Below are positions 10,019-20,534 of a stretch of DNA of 64,000 bases, one piece after another. A model generated the notes under the pieces. The model was not told the origin of the DNA, made no database searches, and worked only from the letters and a program-made list of their open reading frames with translations. Each line of letters begins with the position of its first letter. The stretch's first letter is position 1. A program made the translations under genes and the position numbers. The DNA lies in assembly GCA_034401795.1 (NCBI GenBank), contig CM067367.1:49020485-49084484 (forward strand), read 5' to 3'. Source of the DNA: Chaetoderma sp. LZ-2023a (taxonomy: Eukaryota; Mollusca; Caudofoveata; Chaetodermatida; Chaetodermatidae).

Positions 10019-11016
10019 AATTATTGTTAGTTTCTTGCTTTTTAACATTTCATAGCAAAATGATGTTTTATTATATAAAAATCATTAGAAAGATAAATTA
10101 CTATTATAGGCTACCATACTTTTAATTGCTGATCTATTTTATTGTGATCTTCATTATTTTGCACTTAAATTTTAATTTTTTAATTTATATTGTTATTTTT
10201 AATAAATGGCAATGATGCAGGAAAGTTATTATCCCGGATCAATCATAATTGTTATGCACACAGTTAATAAGAATATTTTGCTATGTGTTGGGATGGGGGT
10301 GGGGGTGTGTGGGTTGGGTGGGGGTGGTGGGGGTTGGGGGGGAGTTGCATATGATATTTTATTTTTATAGATGAAAGTAGGAGCGATTCTAGGTGTGGTG
10401 AAACGACTGGCTAGTTGCTGCATGACTGATTAAGAGTGATGTGCTTGATACCTGCCAGTATATATGGTTATCTGACTGACTGACTAGGCATATTTAATGA
10501 TCTGAATGACACTTTGTCTGTTTGATCGATGGTTTTTGAATGAGAGGGATTTTAACTGTGTGGCTGCTTGACGTTTTAACTATACTTGCTTGAGGGATTG
10601 CGTGACTTGTTGGCTGATTGATTGAGTAATTTTATAAATGTCAGTGCTTGATGACTAATTGTGACCGTGGACAGTAAGGGTGAATGGAATTAAGACTAAT
10701 TTTTCGAATGCTACATGGTGTAAAAGGATTATGAACATAAGTTCATGAAATAATAGTTTGACGAATGTTTTGACAAGTGAATGAATGATTTATGAAAGGC
10801 TTATTTTGAGTATCAATGCCCTAGGATGTCCTCCTTCCAAAATGTTCGCCTTCTAGGAGGATGTCCAGTGAGGGGCATTAGGATAAGTGATACATATATA
10901 GCTAAAGCATCCCTCGCCTTATTTTCGAGAGGAGAGGTGTACTGCTTTGAAACAATTGTGATTGTGATGGAAACATCTGATAGTGTTTTATTTTAATAAC
11001 TTTCCAATGAGCCAAG
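10019..11016 (+). other. LINE A 3' UTR with G-rich tract and two 3' hairpins
   Basis: A G-rich tract (about 10288-10345, many GGGG runs, possible G-quadruplex) is followed by simple TGACTGACT-like sequence. Two stem-loops lie close to poly-A: about 10824-10866 (GGATGTCCTCC facing GGAGGATGTCC) and about 10912-10937. The UTR ends TGAGCCAAG-A(n). The last ~345 bp are the same as in the truncated copy at 13799-14162. Confidence 0.75.
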
Positions 11017-11031
11017 AAAAAAAAAAAAAAA

Positions 11032-11060
11032 GAGCACTGGGCTCGTGAACCAGGGATCGC
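11032..11060 (+). pseudogene. 3' part of tRNA-Thr flanking LINE A poly-A
   Basis: GAGCACTGGGCTCGTGAACC directly follows the poly-A. The T arm is lost through a deletion after CAGGGATCG. It marks the LINE A 3' insertion point. Confidence 0.7.
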
Positions 11061-11241
11061 TGCGTAGTAAACTATACAATTAAAGAAGTATGTATGTGAT
11101 AAACTTAGTAAATGTATTAAAATCTAAGAAGTCAGTCTGCTTCGAAATATAAGAAAATAAAAGGACTTTGAATAGATGCGAGTTAAAATGTCAATTAATG
11201 TGCTGTCTGACATGTCTATGTGATTTCTTTGTTGTGTCAAT

Positions 11242-11341
11242 CAGGGATGTGTGCTGGTCACATATTTTCATGTGTCAGGTCATTGCTTCGGTTGCAATGA
11301 AGACCTGAATCATGAAAATATGTGACCAACACACATCCCTG
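11242..11341. repeat. ~100-bp hairpin module
   Basis: Near-complete inverted repeat: GGATGTGTGCTGGTCACATA opposite TATGTGACCAACACACATCC, with an inner stem CAGGTCATTGC/GCAATGAAGACCTG around a CTTCGGTT loop. Confidence 0.85.
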
Positions 11342-11586
11342 AGCTGTAGAGGTAAAGAACTTTTTCCAGAATATGAAAAATGGAACAAATGGTATGTTAT
11401 AGCATATATTGAAGTAATTTTCTACTGTATTTTGCCTCAGAATTAGGTAACATTTTGATTCATATTACAACTAAAAACGTGTGTTGCATCCGCATGCTCA
11501 GTTCATATAGAATTCTACATGTCCGCATGCTCAGTTCATATAGAATTCTACATGTACAAAACTATGCATAGCTTTCTACAGTCAGA

Positions 11587-11658
11587 TGCAACAACGTGAT
11601 TTGAACCTTCGCAGTTTAGGTTACGAGCCGAGTAGCCTACCAATTGTGCTATGGAGGT
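11587..11658 (-). pseudogene. Type B tRNA-like module (antisense)
   Basis: Diverged copy; the acceptor region on the plus strand reads CTATGGAGGT instead of CTATGGGGGT, and the B box is altered. Confidence 0.6.
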
Positions 11659-11863
11659 AAAAGAAGTTACAAAAGGTGTAAATAATGGACCTATATTGTG
11701 TATTATGGTACATTATAGTGCATCATTACCAGTCTTGTATTTTCGGTTTTACTATGAAACAAAATGTCACCCAATTCCGAGACTAAATACAGTGGAAAAT
11801 TACTTCAATATATGCATTAACATACCATTTGTTCCATTTTTCATATTCTAAACGATTTCTTCT

Positions 11864-12038
11864 GGCTCCATAGCTCAGTGGTTAGAGCACTCCCAGCAGG
11901 CACATGCCATTGTTTAAACCTTGAATCCACGTTGAAATGACATGATTTCAACGTGGATTCAGTGTTGAAACAATGTCATGTTCCTGCTGAGCCGGTCTCG
12001 TAAACCAGGGGTCGGGAGTTCGATCCTCCCGGGGGGCC
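11864..12038 (+). pseudogene. tRNA-Thr(CGT) split by the least-shortened MITE copy
   Basis: The insert (11892-11991, 100 bp) keeps both halves of the inner palindrome, CCACGTTGAAAT facing ATTTCAACGTGG. The other copies have lost about 11 bp of the second half. This is therefore the nearest to the ancestral insertion. Confidence 0.8.
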
Positions 12039-12374
12039 GCTGCAATAATAAGTTCGTGTAATCAAGAATATACATGTCGCCTGGCACGGCCTGTAGTGAA
12101 AGAAATGTATGTTAAGATCTCAGATAGGTATAAATGTATCCATATCCTAAAAAATTCAAAGGTTCATTAGCAAAGCTGTGATAAATTATATTTGTGCGTC
12201 AATCTCAAAATTGATAATTGTAGTATAATCGGTCGCTGTTTGTTGACCCAGTGCCTGTCAATAACTAAGATGTTTTACATGAATAAATGAAAATACAAGA
12301 CTGGTAATGATGCACTATAATGTACAATCAGACATTATATAGGTCCATTATTTAGATATTTCACAACTGCTTTT

Positions 12375-12445
12375 GCTCCCATAGCACAATGGGTCGAGTA
12401 CTCGGCTCATAATCTTAACTGTGACGGTTCGAATCCCATTGTGGC
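12375..12445 (+). pseudogene. Type B tRNA-like module with CAT loop
   Basis: Anticodon-loop position reads CTCATAA (CAT, Met-like) where all other type B copies read CTCGTAA or CTCGTAG. The B box GGTTCGAATCC is perfect. The anticodon stem does not pair well. Confidence 0.6.
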
Positions 12446-12642
12446 ATCTGACTGCAGAAAGCTATGCATAGTTTTGTACATGTAGAATTCTATATGAACT
12501 GTGCATGCGGATGCAACACACGTTTTCAGTTGTAACATGAAACAAAATGTTATTAAATCCGAGGGAAAATACAGAAAATTACCTCAATATATGCTATAAC
12601 ATACCATTTGTTCCATTTTTCATATTGTTATTAAATTTTTCT

Positions 12643-12718
12643 TCCTTCTTAGCTCAGTTGTTAGAGCACTGGTCTCGTAAACCAGGGTAAATGGGTTGAG
12701 AGTTCGATCCTCGCTGGG
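12643..12718 (+). pseudogene. Degenerate tRNA-Thr(CGT)
   Basis: The D and anticodon arms are clear (TAGCTCAGTTGTTAGAGCAC), but the variable region has extra bases (GTAAATGGGTTGAG) and the 3' acceptor strand is missing. Confidence 0.6.
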
Positions 12719-12830
12719 TAGTAAAATATACAATTAAAGAAGTGATAGTTAGTAAATGCATTAAAATCTAAGAAGTCAGTCGATTAATGTGGTGTGTGTC
12801 ATGTCTATGTGATTTCTTTGTTGTATCAAT

Positions 12831-12932
12831 CATGGATGTGTGTTGGTCACATATTTTCATGTTTCAGGTCATTGCTTCGGTTGCAATGAAGACCTGAATC
12901 ATGAAAATATGTGGACCAACACACATCCCTGA
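12831..12932. repeat. ~100-bp hairpin module
   Basis: Same hairpin as at 11242, with one extra G in the right arm (TATGTGGACCAAC). Confidence 0.85.
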
Positions 12933-13142
12933 GCTGTAGAGGTAAAACACTTTTTCCAGAATATGAAAAATGGAACAAATGGTATGCTATAGCATATATT
13001 GCAGTAATTTTTTACTGTATTTTCCTCGGAATTAGGTAACATTTTGATTCATATTACAACTGAAAACGTGTGTTGCATCCGCATGCTCAGTTCATATAGA
13101 ATTCTACATGTACAAAACTATGCATAGCTTTCTATAGTCAGA

Positions 13143-13214
13143 TGCAACAACAGGATTTGAACCGTCGCAGTTTAGGTTACGAGACGAGTACTCTACCGAT
13201 TGTGCTCTGGGGGT
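13143..13214 (-). pseudogene. Type B tRNA-like module (antisense)
   Basis: Diverged copy; the A-box side reads GTGCTCTGGGGGT on the plus strand. Confidence 0.6.
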
Positions 13215-13419
13215 ATAATGAGTTACAAAAACTTTAAATAATGGACCTATATAGGGTCTTATGGTACATTATAGTGTATCATTACTAGTCTTGTATTTTC
13301 AGTTTTATTATGAAACAAAATGTCACCCAATTCCGAGACAAAATACAGTGGAAAATAACTTCAATATATGCTATAACATACCATTTGTTCCATTTTTCAT
13401 ATTCTATACGATTTCTTCT

Positions 13420-13569
13420 GGCTCCAGAGCATTCCCAGCAGGCACATGCCATTGTTTAAACCTTGAATCCACGTTGAAATGACATGATTTCAATGTTGAA
13501 ACAATGTCATGTTCCTTCTGAGCCGGTCTCGTAAACCAGGGGACGTAAGTTCGATCCTCCCTGGGGGCC
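13420..13569 (+). pseudogene. MITE-split tRNA-Thr lacking its D arm
   Basis: GGCTCCA is joined directly to GAGCATTCCCAGCAGG, so about 14 bp of the D arm are deleted. The MITE spans about 13434-13522. Confidence 0.7.
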
Positions 13570-13798
13570 CGCTGTGTAGTAAACTATACATATATTAATA
13601 TAAAAGTGTGTATGTGCTAAAGTTAGTAAATGCAATAATAGGCCAAAAAGTCAGTCTGCATCGAAATATAGTGAAATTCTGTAAAATCGAGTACGTTTGA
13701 ATAGATGTGTTAGAATTTCAATTAATGTGCTGTCTGTCATGTCTATGTGATTTCTTTACTGTGTCAATCAGGGATGTGTGTTGGATACATATTAACAT

Positions 13799-14162
13799 GG
13801 AATTAAGACTAATTTTTCGAATGGCACATGGTGTAAAAGGATTATGAACATAAGTTCATGAAATAATAGTTTGACGAATGTTTTGACAAGTGAATGAATG
13901 ATTTATGAAAGGCTTATTTTGAGTATCAATGCCCTAGGATGTCCTCCTTCCAAAATTTTCGCCTTCTAGGAGGATGTCCAGTGAGGGGCATTAGGATAAG
14001 TGATACATATATAGCTAAAGCATCCCTCGCTTTATTTTCGAGAGGAGAGGTGTACTGCTTTGAAACAATTGTGATTGTGATGGAAACATCTGATAGTGTT
14101 TTATTTTAATAACTTTCCAATGAGCCAAGAAAAAAAAAAAAAAGAAAAAAAAAAAAAAAAAA
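13799..14162 (+). mobile_element. 5'-truncated LINE (A family), 3' UTR only
   Basis: From GGAATTAAGACTAATTTTTC to an A-rich tail it matches the LINE A 3' UTR from about 10685 almost base for base. The 5' flank stops at TTAACAT of the repeat spacer. The 3' flank begins GAGCACTGGTCTTG. About 105 bp of repeat between these points, including the tRNA 5' part, are missing. The 3' end therefore sits at the usual tRNA-Thr position while the 5' end is truncated with a target deletion. Confidence 0.85.
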
Positions 14163-14214
14163 GAGCACTGGTCTTGTAAACCAGGGGTCGGGAGATCGAT
14201 CCTCCCCGGGGGCC
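14163..14214 (+). pseudogene. 3' part of tRNA-Thr(TGT) flanking the truncated LINE
   Basis: Starts GAGCACTGGTCTTGTAAACC and ends at the acceptor strand; the T arm reads GGGAGATCGATCCTCCC, with the B box slightly altered. Confidence 0.75.
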
Positions 14215-14557
14215 GCTGCAGTAATAAGTTCGTGTAATCAAGATTATACATGTCGCCTGGCACAGGCTAAATGCCTGTAGTGAAAGAAATGTATGTTAAG
14301 ATCTCAGATAGGTATAAATGTATCCATATCCTAAAAAAATCCAAATGTTCATTAGCAAAGCTGTGATAAATTATATTTGTGAGTCAATCTCAAAATTGAT
14401 AATTGTGTTATAATCAGTCGCTGTTTGTTGACCCAGGGCCTGTCAATAACTAAGATGTTTTACATGAATAAATGTAAATACAACTGGTAATGATGCACTA
14501 TAATGTACAATCAGACACTATATAGGTCAATTATTTGAATATTTCAAAACTCCTTTT

Positions 14558-14629
14558 TCCCCCATAGCAAAATTGGTAGCGTACTCGGCTCGTAACCTAA
14601 ACTGTGATGGTTTGAATCCCATTGTGGCA
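14558..14629 (+). pseudogene. Type B tRNA-like module
   Basis: CCCCCATAGCAAAATTGG ... CTCGTAA ... GGTTTGAATCC; the altered B box makes transcription doubtful. Confidence 0.6.
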
Positions 14630-14825
14630 GCTGACTGCAGAAAGCTATGCATAGTTTTGTACATGTAGAATTCTATATGAACCATGCATGCGGATGCAAC
14701 ACACGTTTTCAGTTGTAACATGAAACAAAATGTTATTAAATCCGATGGAAAATACAGAAAATTACTTCAATATATGATATAACATACCATTTGTTCCATT
14801 TTTCATATTCTGAGTGAATTTTCAC

Positions 14826-14898
14826 ACCTCCATAGCTCAGTGGTTAGTGCATTGGTCTCGTAAACCAGGGGTCGTGAGTTCGATCCTCAATGGAAATC
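14826..14898 (+). pseudogene. tRNA-Thr(CGT)-like copy with mismatched acceptor
   Basis: Loop CTCGTAA and T arm GTGAGTTCGATCCTCA are present, but the 3' acceptor strand (TGGAAAT) no longer pairs with ACCTCCA. Confidence 0.6.
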
Positions 14899-15081
14899 GC
14901 TGCTTAGTAAACTATACAATTAAAGAAGGATGTATGTGATAAAGTTAGTAAATGCAATAAAATCTAAGAAGACAGTCTGCTTCGAAATATAAGAAAAGCA
15001 AATAACTTTGAATAGATGCGAGTTAAAATGTCAATTAATGTGCTGTCTGTCATGTCTATGTGATTTGTTTGTTGTGTCAAT

Positions 15082-15182
15082 CATGGATGTGTGTTGGTCA
15101 CATATTTTCATGTTTCAGGTCATTGCTTCGGTTGCAATGAAGACCTGAATCATCAAAATATGTGGACCAACACACATCCCTG
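15082..15182. repeat. ~100-bp hairpin module
   Basis: Same hairpin; the right arm starts CATCAAAATATGTGGACC, with two small changes. Confidence 0.85.
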
Positions 15183-15394
15183 AGCTGTAGAGGTAAAAAA
15201 CATTTTCCAGAATATGAAAAATGGAACAAATGGTATGTTATAGCATATATTGAAGAAATTTTTTACTGTATTTTGCCTCGGAATTAGGTAACATTTTGAT
15301 TCATATTACAACTGAAAACGTGTGTTGCATCCGCATGCTCAGTTCATATAGAATTCTACATGTACAAAACTATGCATAGCTTTCCACAGTCAGA

Positions 15395-15466
15395 TGCAAC
15401 AACGGGATTTGAACCATCACAGTTTAGGTTACGAGCCGAGTACTCTACCGATTGTGCTATGGGGGT
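15395..15466 (-). pseudogene. Type B tRNA-like module (antisense)
   Basis: Plus strand reads TGCAACAACGGGATTTGAAC through CTATGGGGGT; loop CTCGTAA on the minus strand. Confidence 0.6.
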
Positions 15467-15671
15467 AAAATGAGTTACAAAAACTCTAAATAATGGACCT
15501 ATATAGTGTCTTATGGTACATTATAGTGCATCATTACCAGTCTTGTATTTTTAGTTTTACTATGAAACAAAATGTCACCCAATTCCGAGACAAAATACAG
15601 TGGAAAATAAATTCAATATATGCTATAACATACCATTTGTTCCATTTTTCATATTCTAAATGATTTCTTCT

Positions 15672-15835
15672 GGCTCCATAGCTCAGTGGTTAGAGCACTC
15701 CCAGCAGGCACATGCCATTGTTTAAACCTTGAATCCACGTTGAAATGACATTATTTCAATGTTGAAACAATGTCATGTTCCTGCTGAGCCGGTCTCGTAA
15801 ACCAGGGGTCGTAAGTTCGATCCTCCCTGGGGGCC
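15672..15835 (+). pseudogene. tRNA-Thr(CGT) split by MITE
   Basis: Insert at 15700-15788, identical in position to the other split copies. The downstream spacer is the Ty3 insertion site. Confidence 0.8.
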
Positions 15836-15858
15836 CGCTGTGTAGTAATCTATACATA

Positions 15859-17446
15859 TGTAGCGACCCGAGGTCACCAGAAGTCAGCTGTGGCAGGCCG
15901 TCTGTCAGGTCTAGTGGTCTAATGTAAGATCTACCCTCTCCCAAGACCTGCCACCTGTCTCGTTGTGTTCATCCAGATGACAAATCCCCTTTAAGAGAGG
16001 CGTTGAATATAAATGAAACTAATTATCCGATGCCGATAGTGTCCCTTTAATAGGCAAGCCGTGAGAAGTGAAATATCCGATACAGATAGTATCCCTTTAA
16101 TTCATAATGTAATCCTGCTGTCACAATCGATAGCAGCTCGCTACTAACATGCCAGATTCACACAAGGGTATATGAGGGGAATAGCAGAAGCAAGAATAGG
16201 TAGATGTGTAATGTGTGTAAGGGATGACACTTCCAATTTCACTCTTCAGGCATCAGCATCCGTTTGTCCTGACGGTTTCCACAGTGTATTCCAAGTTCCA
16301 ATAGGATAGAGCAGCAAAAGGGTTACTCTGATGCGCTTAATACATCAGAGTAATAATTGTACAAAATCAGGTTATGAAAATTCAAGTTTTATTAGTTGAA
16401 GATAAAGACTAATCACTATTAGTCAATTAAAGTAAGTTCTCCATCGTTGATTGACGCAAATAATAGGATAAGACTGTACACTAAAATTCAGATAGATACG
16501 GTAAAATAATAGACCAAGAACTTCCCCTGATTTGTGCCGATACGGCTATCAGGTCTACGAGCTATAAAATCTAATATGATTCTGTTGAAATATTAGTATC
16601 TACAAAATATATATGCCCGGTTGGTCCACATCAGATAGGCAATATAGATTACGTGATCGTTTTCCTGAAATTAGGTCAAAGTAAAAGTTTCAAAATAATA
16701 GCGCAAGAAGCGCTAACGGGAATTTCCAGCTTTCAAAACAAGGTTCGAATTCCGCGCATATGTTACCAAAACAAAGATAACCTATGACAGCTCTCCTTCT
16801 CCTGGATAAATTCCGATAGTCAAGATTATTTCCAAAATCCGCAGCACTTACCATTATTGAAGGGATCTGGAAATCAATCAATACTAGATGTGTAGATAGA
16901 TGTACAGTGGTCTGAATCAGACATAAAAGGTAAGATGACGTGAACGTCAGAGTTGATCCGAATCGAATCCCCGAATATCCGAAAGCGCAGCCTATTTAAG
17001 CTAACGCGCACGAGACACCATAGATACCTCGGACTTGACTGAATCAAATTGCTATCATACGCATCAAAATTTAGTACGACCTACACTAAATTTCCTTATT
17101 CCACAAAGCTACGAGTTTACAATACGACAATATTAAAAGTAAATTCATTTGACATAGAATTCTCGGGAAAATATGACTTCCGAAAGGTGCTACGCGGTAG
17201 GCGCACGTTCTATATCCGAAATAGAAGTTCCGCTCTACCGAGGCTATACCAAAGCTCTACCGCTTGGAGATACAGGTTCTAAAAACCCTAAATACAGTGT
17301 TATTGCAATAAATTATTGCCTAACTAAGGTGCTATAGCCTTAAAATTACATTTACAATATGTCATCACATTTCATACAAGACAATCTCATGACACCAGTT
17401 TTCGAATAAATGGACATCATCATATTCCTAATATGAAATCATTACA
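15859..17446 (-). repeat. 3' LTR of the Ty3 element
   Basis: Begins TGTAGCGACCCGAGGTC and ends AATCATTACA on the plus strand (TG...CA on both strands). At 1588 bp it is long for this group. Small open frames inside (for example about 17049-17282) occur in both LTRs but look non-coding. Confidence 0.92.
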
Positions 17447-17461
17447 CTCCCCCTTACTTAA
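17447..17461 (-). promoter_or_regulatory. Polypurine tract of the Ty3 element
   Basis: Minus strand TTAAGTAAGGGGGAG lies immediately before the 3' LTR, the expected place for plus-strand DNA priming. Confidence 0.75.
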
Positions 17462-17903
17462 AATATGGCACGTCCTCGTGCCAAAATCCTTAACATTCTC
17501 AGGTAAATCGTAAGCACAGTAAGACAATCCAAGAAAAGTTCACTTTACATACCTATCATAACCGCATAGCAACTGTCATTCACCACACACCAAAGTAATT
17601 TCACCCACTATGACTAAAGAAAAAAAACCCACCCAAAATCAATCCAAAAGGAAGAATTCAATTTCTTAACTGAATCCTAGGAAATGGTGAGCGAGTGGGA
17701 AATACCCCTTTACAAATAAACATTTCACATAATACTAAATATTTTTTTCTTGCTTATTCTAGATGATGACTACTCCTCGGTTGGTTCATACTCCTCTGTC
17801 AACAGGGCACCCTCTTTGACGATCGACCTGATTAGATTGACGTACTGTTCTCACCAGCGATCTTTGCTAGGTGGGACTGGCGTCGCCTGTGACTTCACGG
17901 CTC

Positions 17904-18937
17904 TCAAGATCGCATTCTCTCAGCGGCCTCTCTAAATTCTGTCTTCTTCAAGCGATCCGTTGCTGCTTTCTCTAATGCAGCCCACTGCCGTTGTTGTTCA
18001 CATGTGTAAAAAATGAATCTGACCAGTTCCTTACCTGACGACGGAATTTCGATCGCTGGATTGGCGACAGCAATTGCCCTAGCGGTCGAATTCGGGGAAA
18101 TAAACTTCGTCTTGGCGATTGGCTCCGCGGAAACATTCTTTACCTGAACAACTGGCTCCGGGGAAACAACATTCGGATCTTCCATCGCTATCACAGGCTC
18201 AAAATCGCTTGAATCCTCCACAGTCTCGCTTTCAATTGAGGTCGTAGGTTGGACAACGTCCAGTGACATCTCCTCCGGAAGAAGAGGTACAACTGGATTC
18301 CGGCGCTTTTCAGGCCTCCGTGCCTTACTGGACTCCTGGATTAACAATGGTGATACCACGGTATAATTAACAGGTGCCTGACACCAACGAGGATCTACCC
18401 TGGTACCGAGTGGTAGATCCAGTAGCCCAGGGCTGATATAAGACGCATTGTCAATTATGTCCTGTGGACAATCCCGATAATTTGCCAACTCTCTAGCCTT
18501 GTCCATTCCCACAAATCCATGCACCTGCACCAAGTGCCTCGCCACATCATACACTCGTTTCCACACAGAACACTTTCTTCCACCGATGGGACAGCTGAAG
18601 TACAAACATTTCTTGTTATGAATCTCCTTGCAGTGGCGCAGTAATGCCTGCCACTGACCGAATTCCCGGGAACTACACTCTGGAACCAAACATTTCGCTC
18701 CATCCCGACCCGGCTCCACGACACACCACGCACCGGTTTAGGCTTTGGAGCCACCACGACACTTCGAAAAATCTTCTGAACTGACTCCTCCGCAACCATT
18801 GGCGTCGACTCCTCCACCGACTCTTCATCTACGAATAAACTCAGCACTTCCTCATTCATCCAGGCCGTATCTAGCGAACCGAAGTCCAGTTGAGACTTTA
18901 ACATCTCTGCGGCCTCTCTAGCTTCAGTGCGAGACAT
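17904..18937 (-). pseudogene. Extra ORF of the Ty3 element: two-zinc-finger protein, one frameshift
   Basis: The frame opens at the ATG at 18935-18937 (MSRTEAREAAEM...) and shifts by one base near 18715-18725 into a second frame ending at 17904. The full product would be about 345 aa. Two C2H2-like fingers are visible soon after the shift: CLVPEC-x13-H-x4-H and CPIGGRKC followed by RHLVQVH. The rest is Pro/Ser/Glu-rich, and the N- and C-termini carry similar short motifs (EAREAAEM and FREAAERM). It lies between integrase and the 3' LTR, where some Ty3 elements carry env or accessory genes, but there is no signal peptide or membrane segment. Function unknown; a nucleic-acid-binding accessory role is an inference. 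Confidence 0.65.
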
Positions 18938-19149
18938 CTGTGAATAGAGTAAAGCACACTTTGAGTAATTTGATAGGTTTCACAGCTATGTATATATAAC
19001 GATATACACAAATACATATATATCCCAAATCAGTTTAAATGTTCCTAGTCCCATCCATAATGTTGAAGAGATTTTCTGTTATGAAAACCCTTCCCCGGTA
19101 GCTTGTTATCAGTCCTCTTTGTAACCATTTCCGAAGAGGATTCCGATGA

Positions 19150-20507
19150 TTAGTTTGACTCCACCCAGCTAACAGGGATGTCCTCACACAGATAATGTTT
19201 TAAATGGTCCACATGTACTATTTTGGGCTTCGAAGAAGCAGGCGCTTGGATTTTGGAGTTTACTTCACCAAGCTGCTCCAGTACTAAGAATGGTCCCTTC
19301 CATCTATGGCCTAATTTACTCCTATCCCCTGGATGATCCCACAACCATACCCAATCTCCCTTCCTAGTATTGGATAGGTTTGAAGTCATGTCATACAGTC
19401 GCTTTTGTCGTTCCGCAGCCTTCTTCAAGTTCTCTCGGGCCACTTGATGACTCTCCGCCAACACATCGCGCAACCATTCTACATACTCAATCGGACAGGA
19501 TGGTAGAGAAAATGTCCGGGAGCGTATCCCATCATTACATCCATTGGAAGTGTCATTTCATGACCATAGAGCATCAGATGTGGAGAACATCCAGTGCTTT
19601 CCTGTACAGTAGCACGATAAGCAGCCATTACATATGGTAGATGGTCATCCCAGTCATCTTGCGAGTCTGCAACAAATTTCCGTAGCATGTATTTTAAGGC
19701 TCTATTCAGTCTCTCAACTAATCCATCCGCGTTTGGTCGGTATGGTGCTGTCCGAGTTTTGTGTATTCCCAGTAGTTTGCATACTCCCTTGAACAAGTGT
19801 GACTTGAAATCTCGACGTTGATCTGTGTGAAGTTGAAGTGGAACGCCGTATCGGCATATCCATTCGGTCACCAGTTTATCAGCAATGGTCTATGCGGTAT
19901 GGTTGGGTAATGCATATGCCTCCGCATACTTGGTAAAGTAGTCACAGACAACTAATATATACTGGTTTCCAGCTTCAGATTTCAGAAGAGGTCCGACAAC
20001 ATCACATGCCACACGCTCCATTGGTGCTCCTACCAGTCTCTGCTGAAGATAAGCTCTCTTAGGCTTCAATCTTGGCTTATCCCTTCCACATATTCAACAT
20101 CGAGAACACCATCTTACTACATCCTGTTTGTATCCTGGCCAGTAAAAGCGTAATTTAATTGCATTGAAGGTCTTTTTCACACCTAAATGTCCCGAAGTCC
20201 TCTGGTTATGTAATTAATACATAATCTGCCTGTGCATTTGTCTGGGCACGACTAACTGTTTGTTCTGGTACGGTTGTATTTTACACTTGATTTGTCGATA
20301 CAGTAGACCCTCCTCCACCACCAAGTGATGCCATTGTGCACATAACACTTTCAACTCTGGGTTCTTAGGGCTAAGAAGGTCTCGATCAGGTGGTCCTGTA
20401 TGGGACTGCTTAAGTTCCCGACAAGTCCGGATAACATCATCCTTATCTTGTACTATCTTTAATTCTTGGAGATCCAATTTTCTACTAATCCAACAATCAT
20501 CAGTCAT
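19150..20507 (-). pseudogene. Ty3 integrase region (broken)
   Basis: Three open pieces remain: 20214-20507 (pre-integrase linker), 19479-19871 (catalytic core) and 19150-19473 (C-terminal domain). The second catalytic Asp lies in HTDQRRDF, where the usual Gly before the Arg/Asn position is replaced. The Glu is in LVERLNRALK. The C-terminal piece has the HRWKGPFLVLEQ (GPF-type) motif followed by HVDHLKHY; no chromodomain is seen. In-frame stops interrupt the zinc-binding and core regions between 19872 and 20213, and a frame change separates the last two pieces. Integration by this copy is therefore not expected. Confidence 0.8.
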
Positions 20508-20534
20508 AGCTCTGTCATTCGAGAACAGAAGGGT

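Larger units (their letters stand above)
4352..11031 (+). mobile_element. LINE A: near full-length Tx1/L1-like non-LTR retrotransposon
   Basis: Order: 5' UTR (starts near TTGGGGATTCAG), ORF1 with zinc knuckles (4534-6144), ORF2 with endonuclease, reverse transcriptase and C-terminal CCHC (6144-10018), ~1-kb 3' UTR, poly-A (about 11017-11031). The 5' flank is mosaic-repeat spacer (ends TTTTACATGAAT). The 3' flank is the second part of a tRNA-Thr starting GAGCACTGG. Relative to the intact repeat, the spacer and the tRNA 5' part between these flanks are missing, so insertion came with a target deletion or later rearrangement. ORF2 has one frameshift and two stops. Confidence 0.9.
11032..15858. 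repeat. tRNA-rich mosaic repeat, block 2
   Basis: Module order: tRNA-Thr 3' part (11032), hairpin (11242), type B antisense (11587), split tRNA-Thr (11864), type B forward (12375), degenerate tRNA-Thr (12643), hairpin (12831), type B antisense (13143), damaged split tRNA-Thr (13420), truncated LINE (13799), type B forward (14558), tRNA-Thr(CGT)-like (14826), hairpin (15082), type B antisense (15395), split tRNA-Thr (15672). A 33-bp direct duplication sits at about 11487-11552. Long arms at about 12286-12630 and 12958-13310 are inverted copies. The block is interrupted at 15858 by the Ty3 element and resumes at 26416. Confidence 0.85.

Noticed and set aside
11892-11991. The insert in tRNA-Thr considered as a tRNA intron
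   Set aside because: It lies in the 5' strand of the anticodon stem, not after position 37, and has inverted-repeat ends like a MITE.
17049-17282. 77-aa frame in both LTRs (also 26018-26251)
   Set aside because: Duplicated only because the LTRs are; opposite strand to the element's genes, no recognisable motif.
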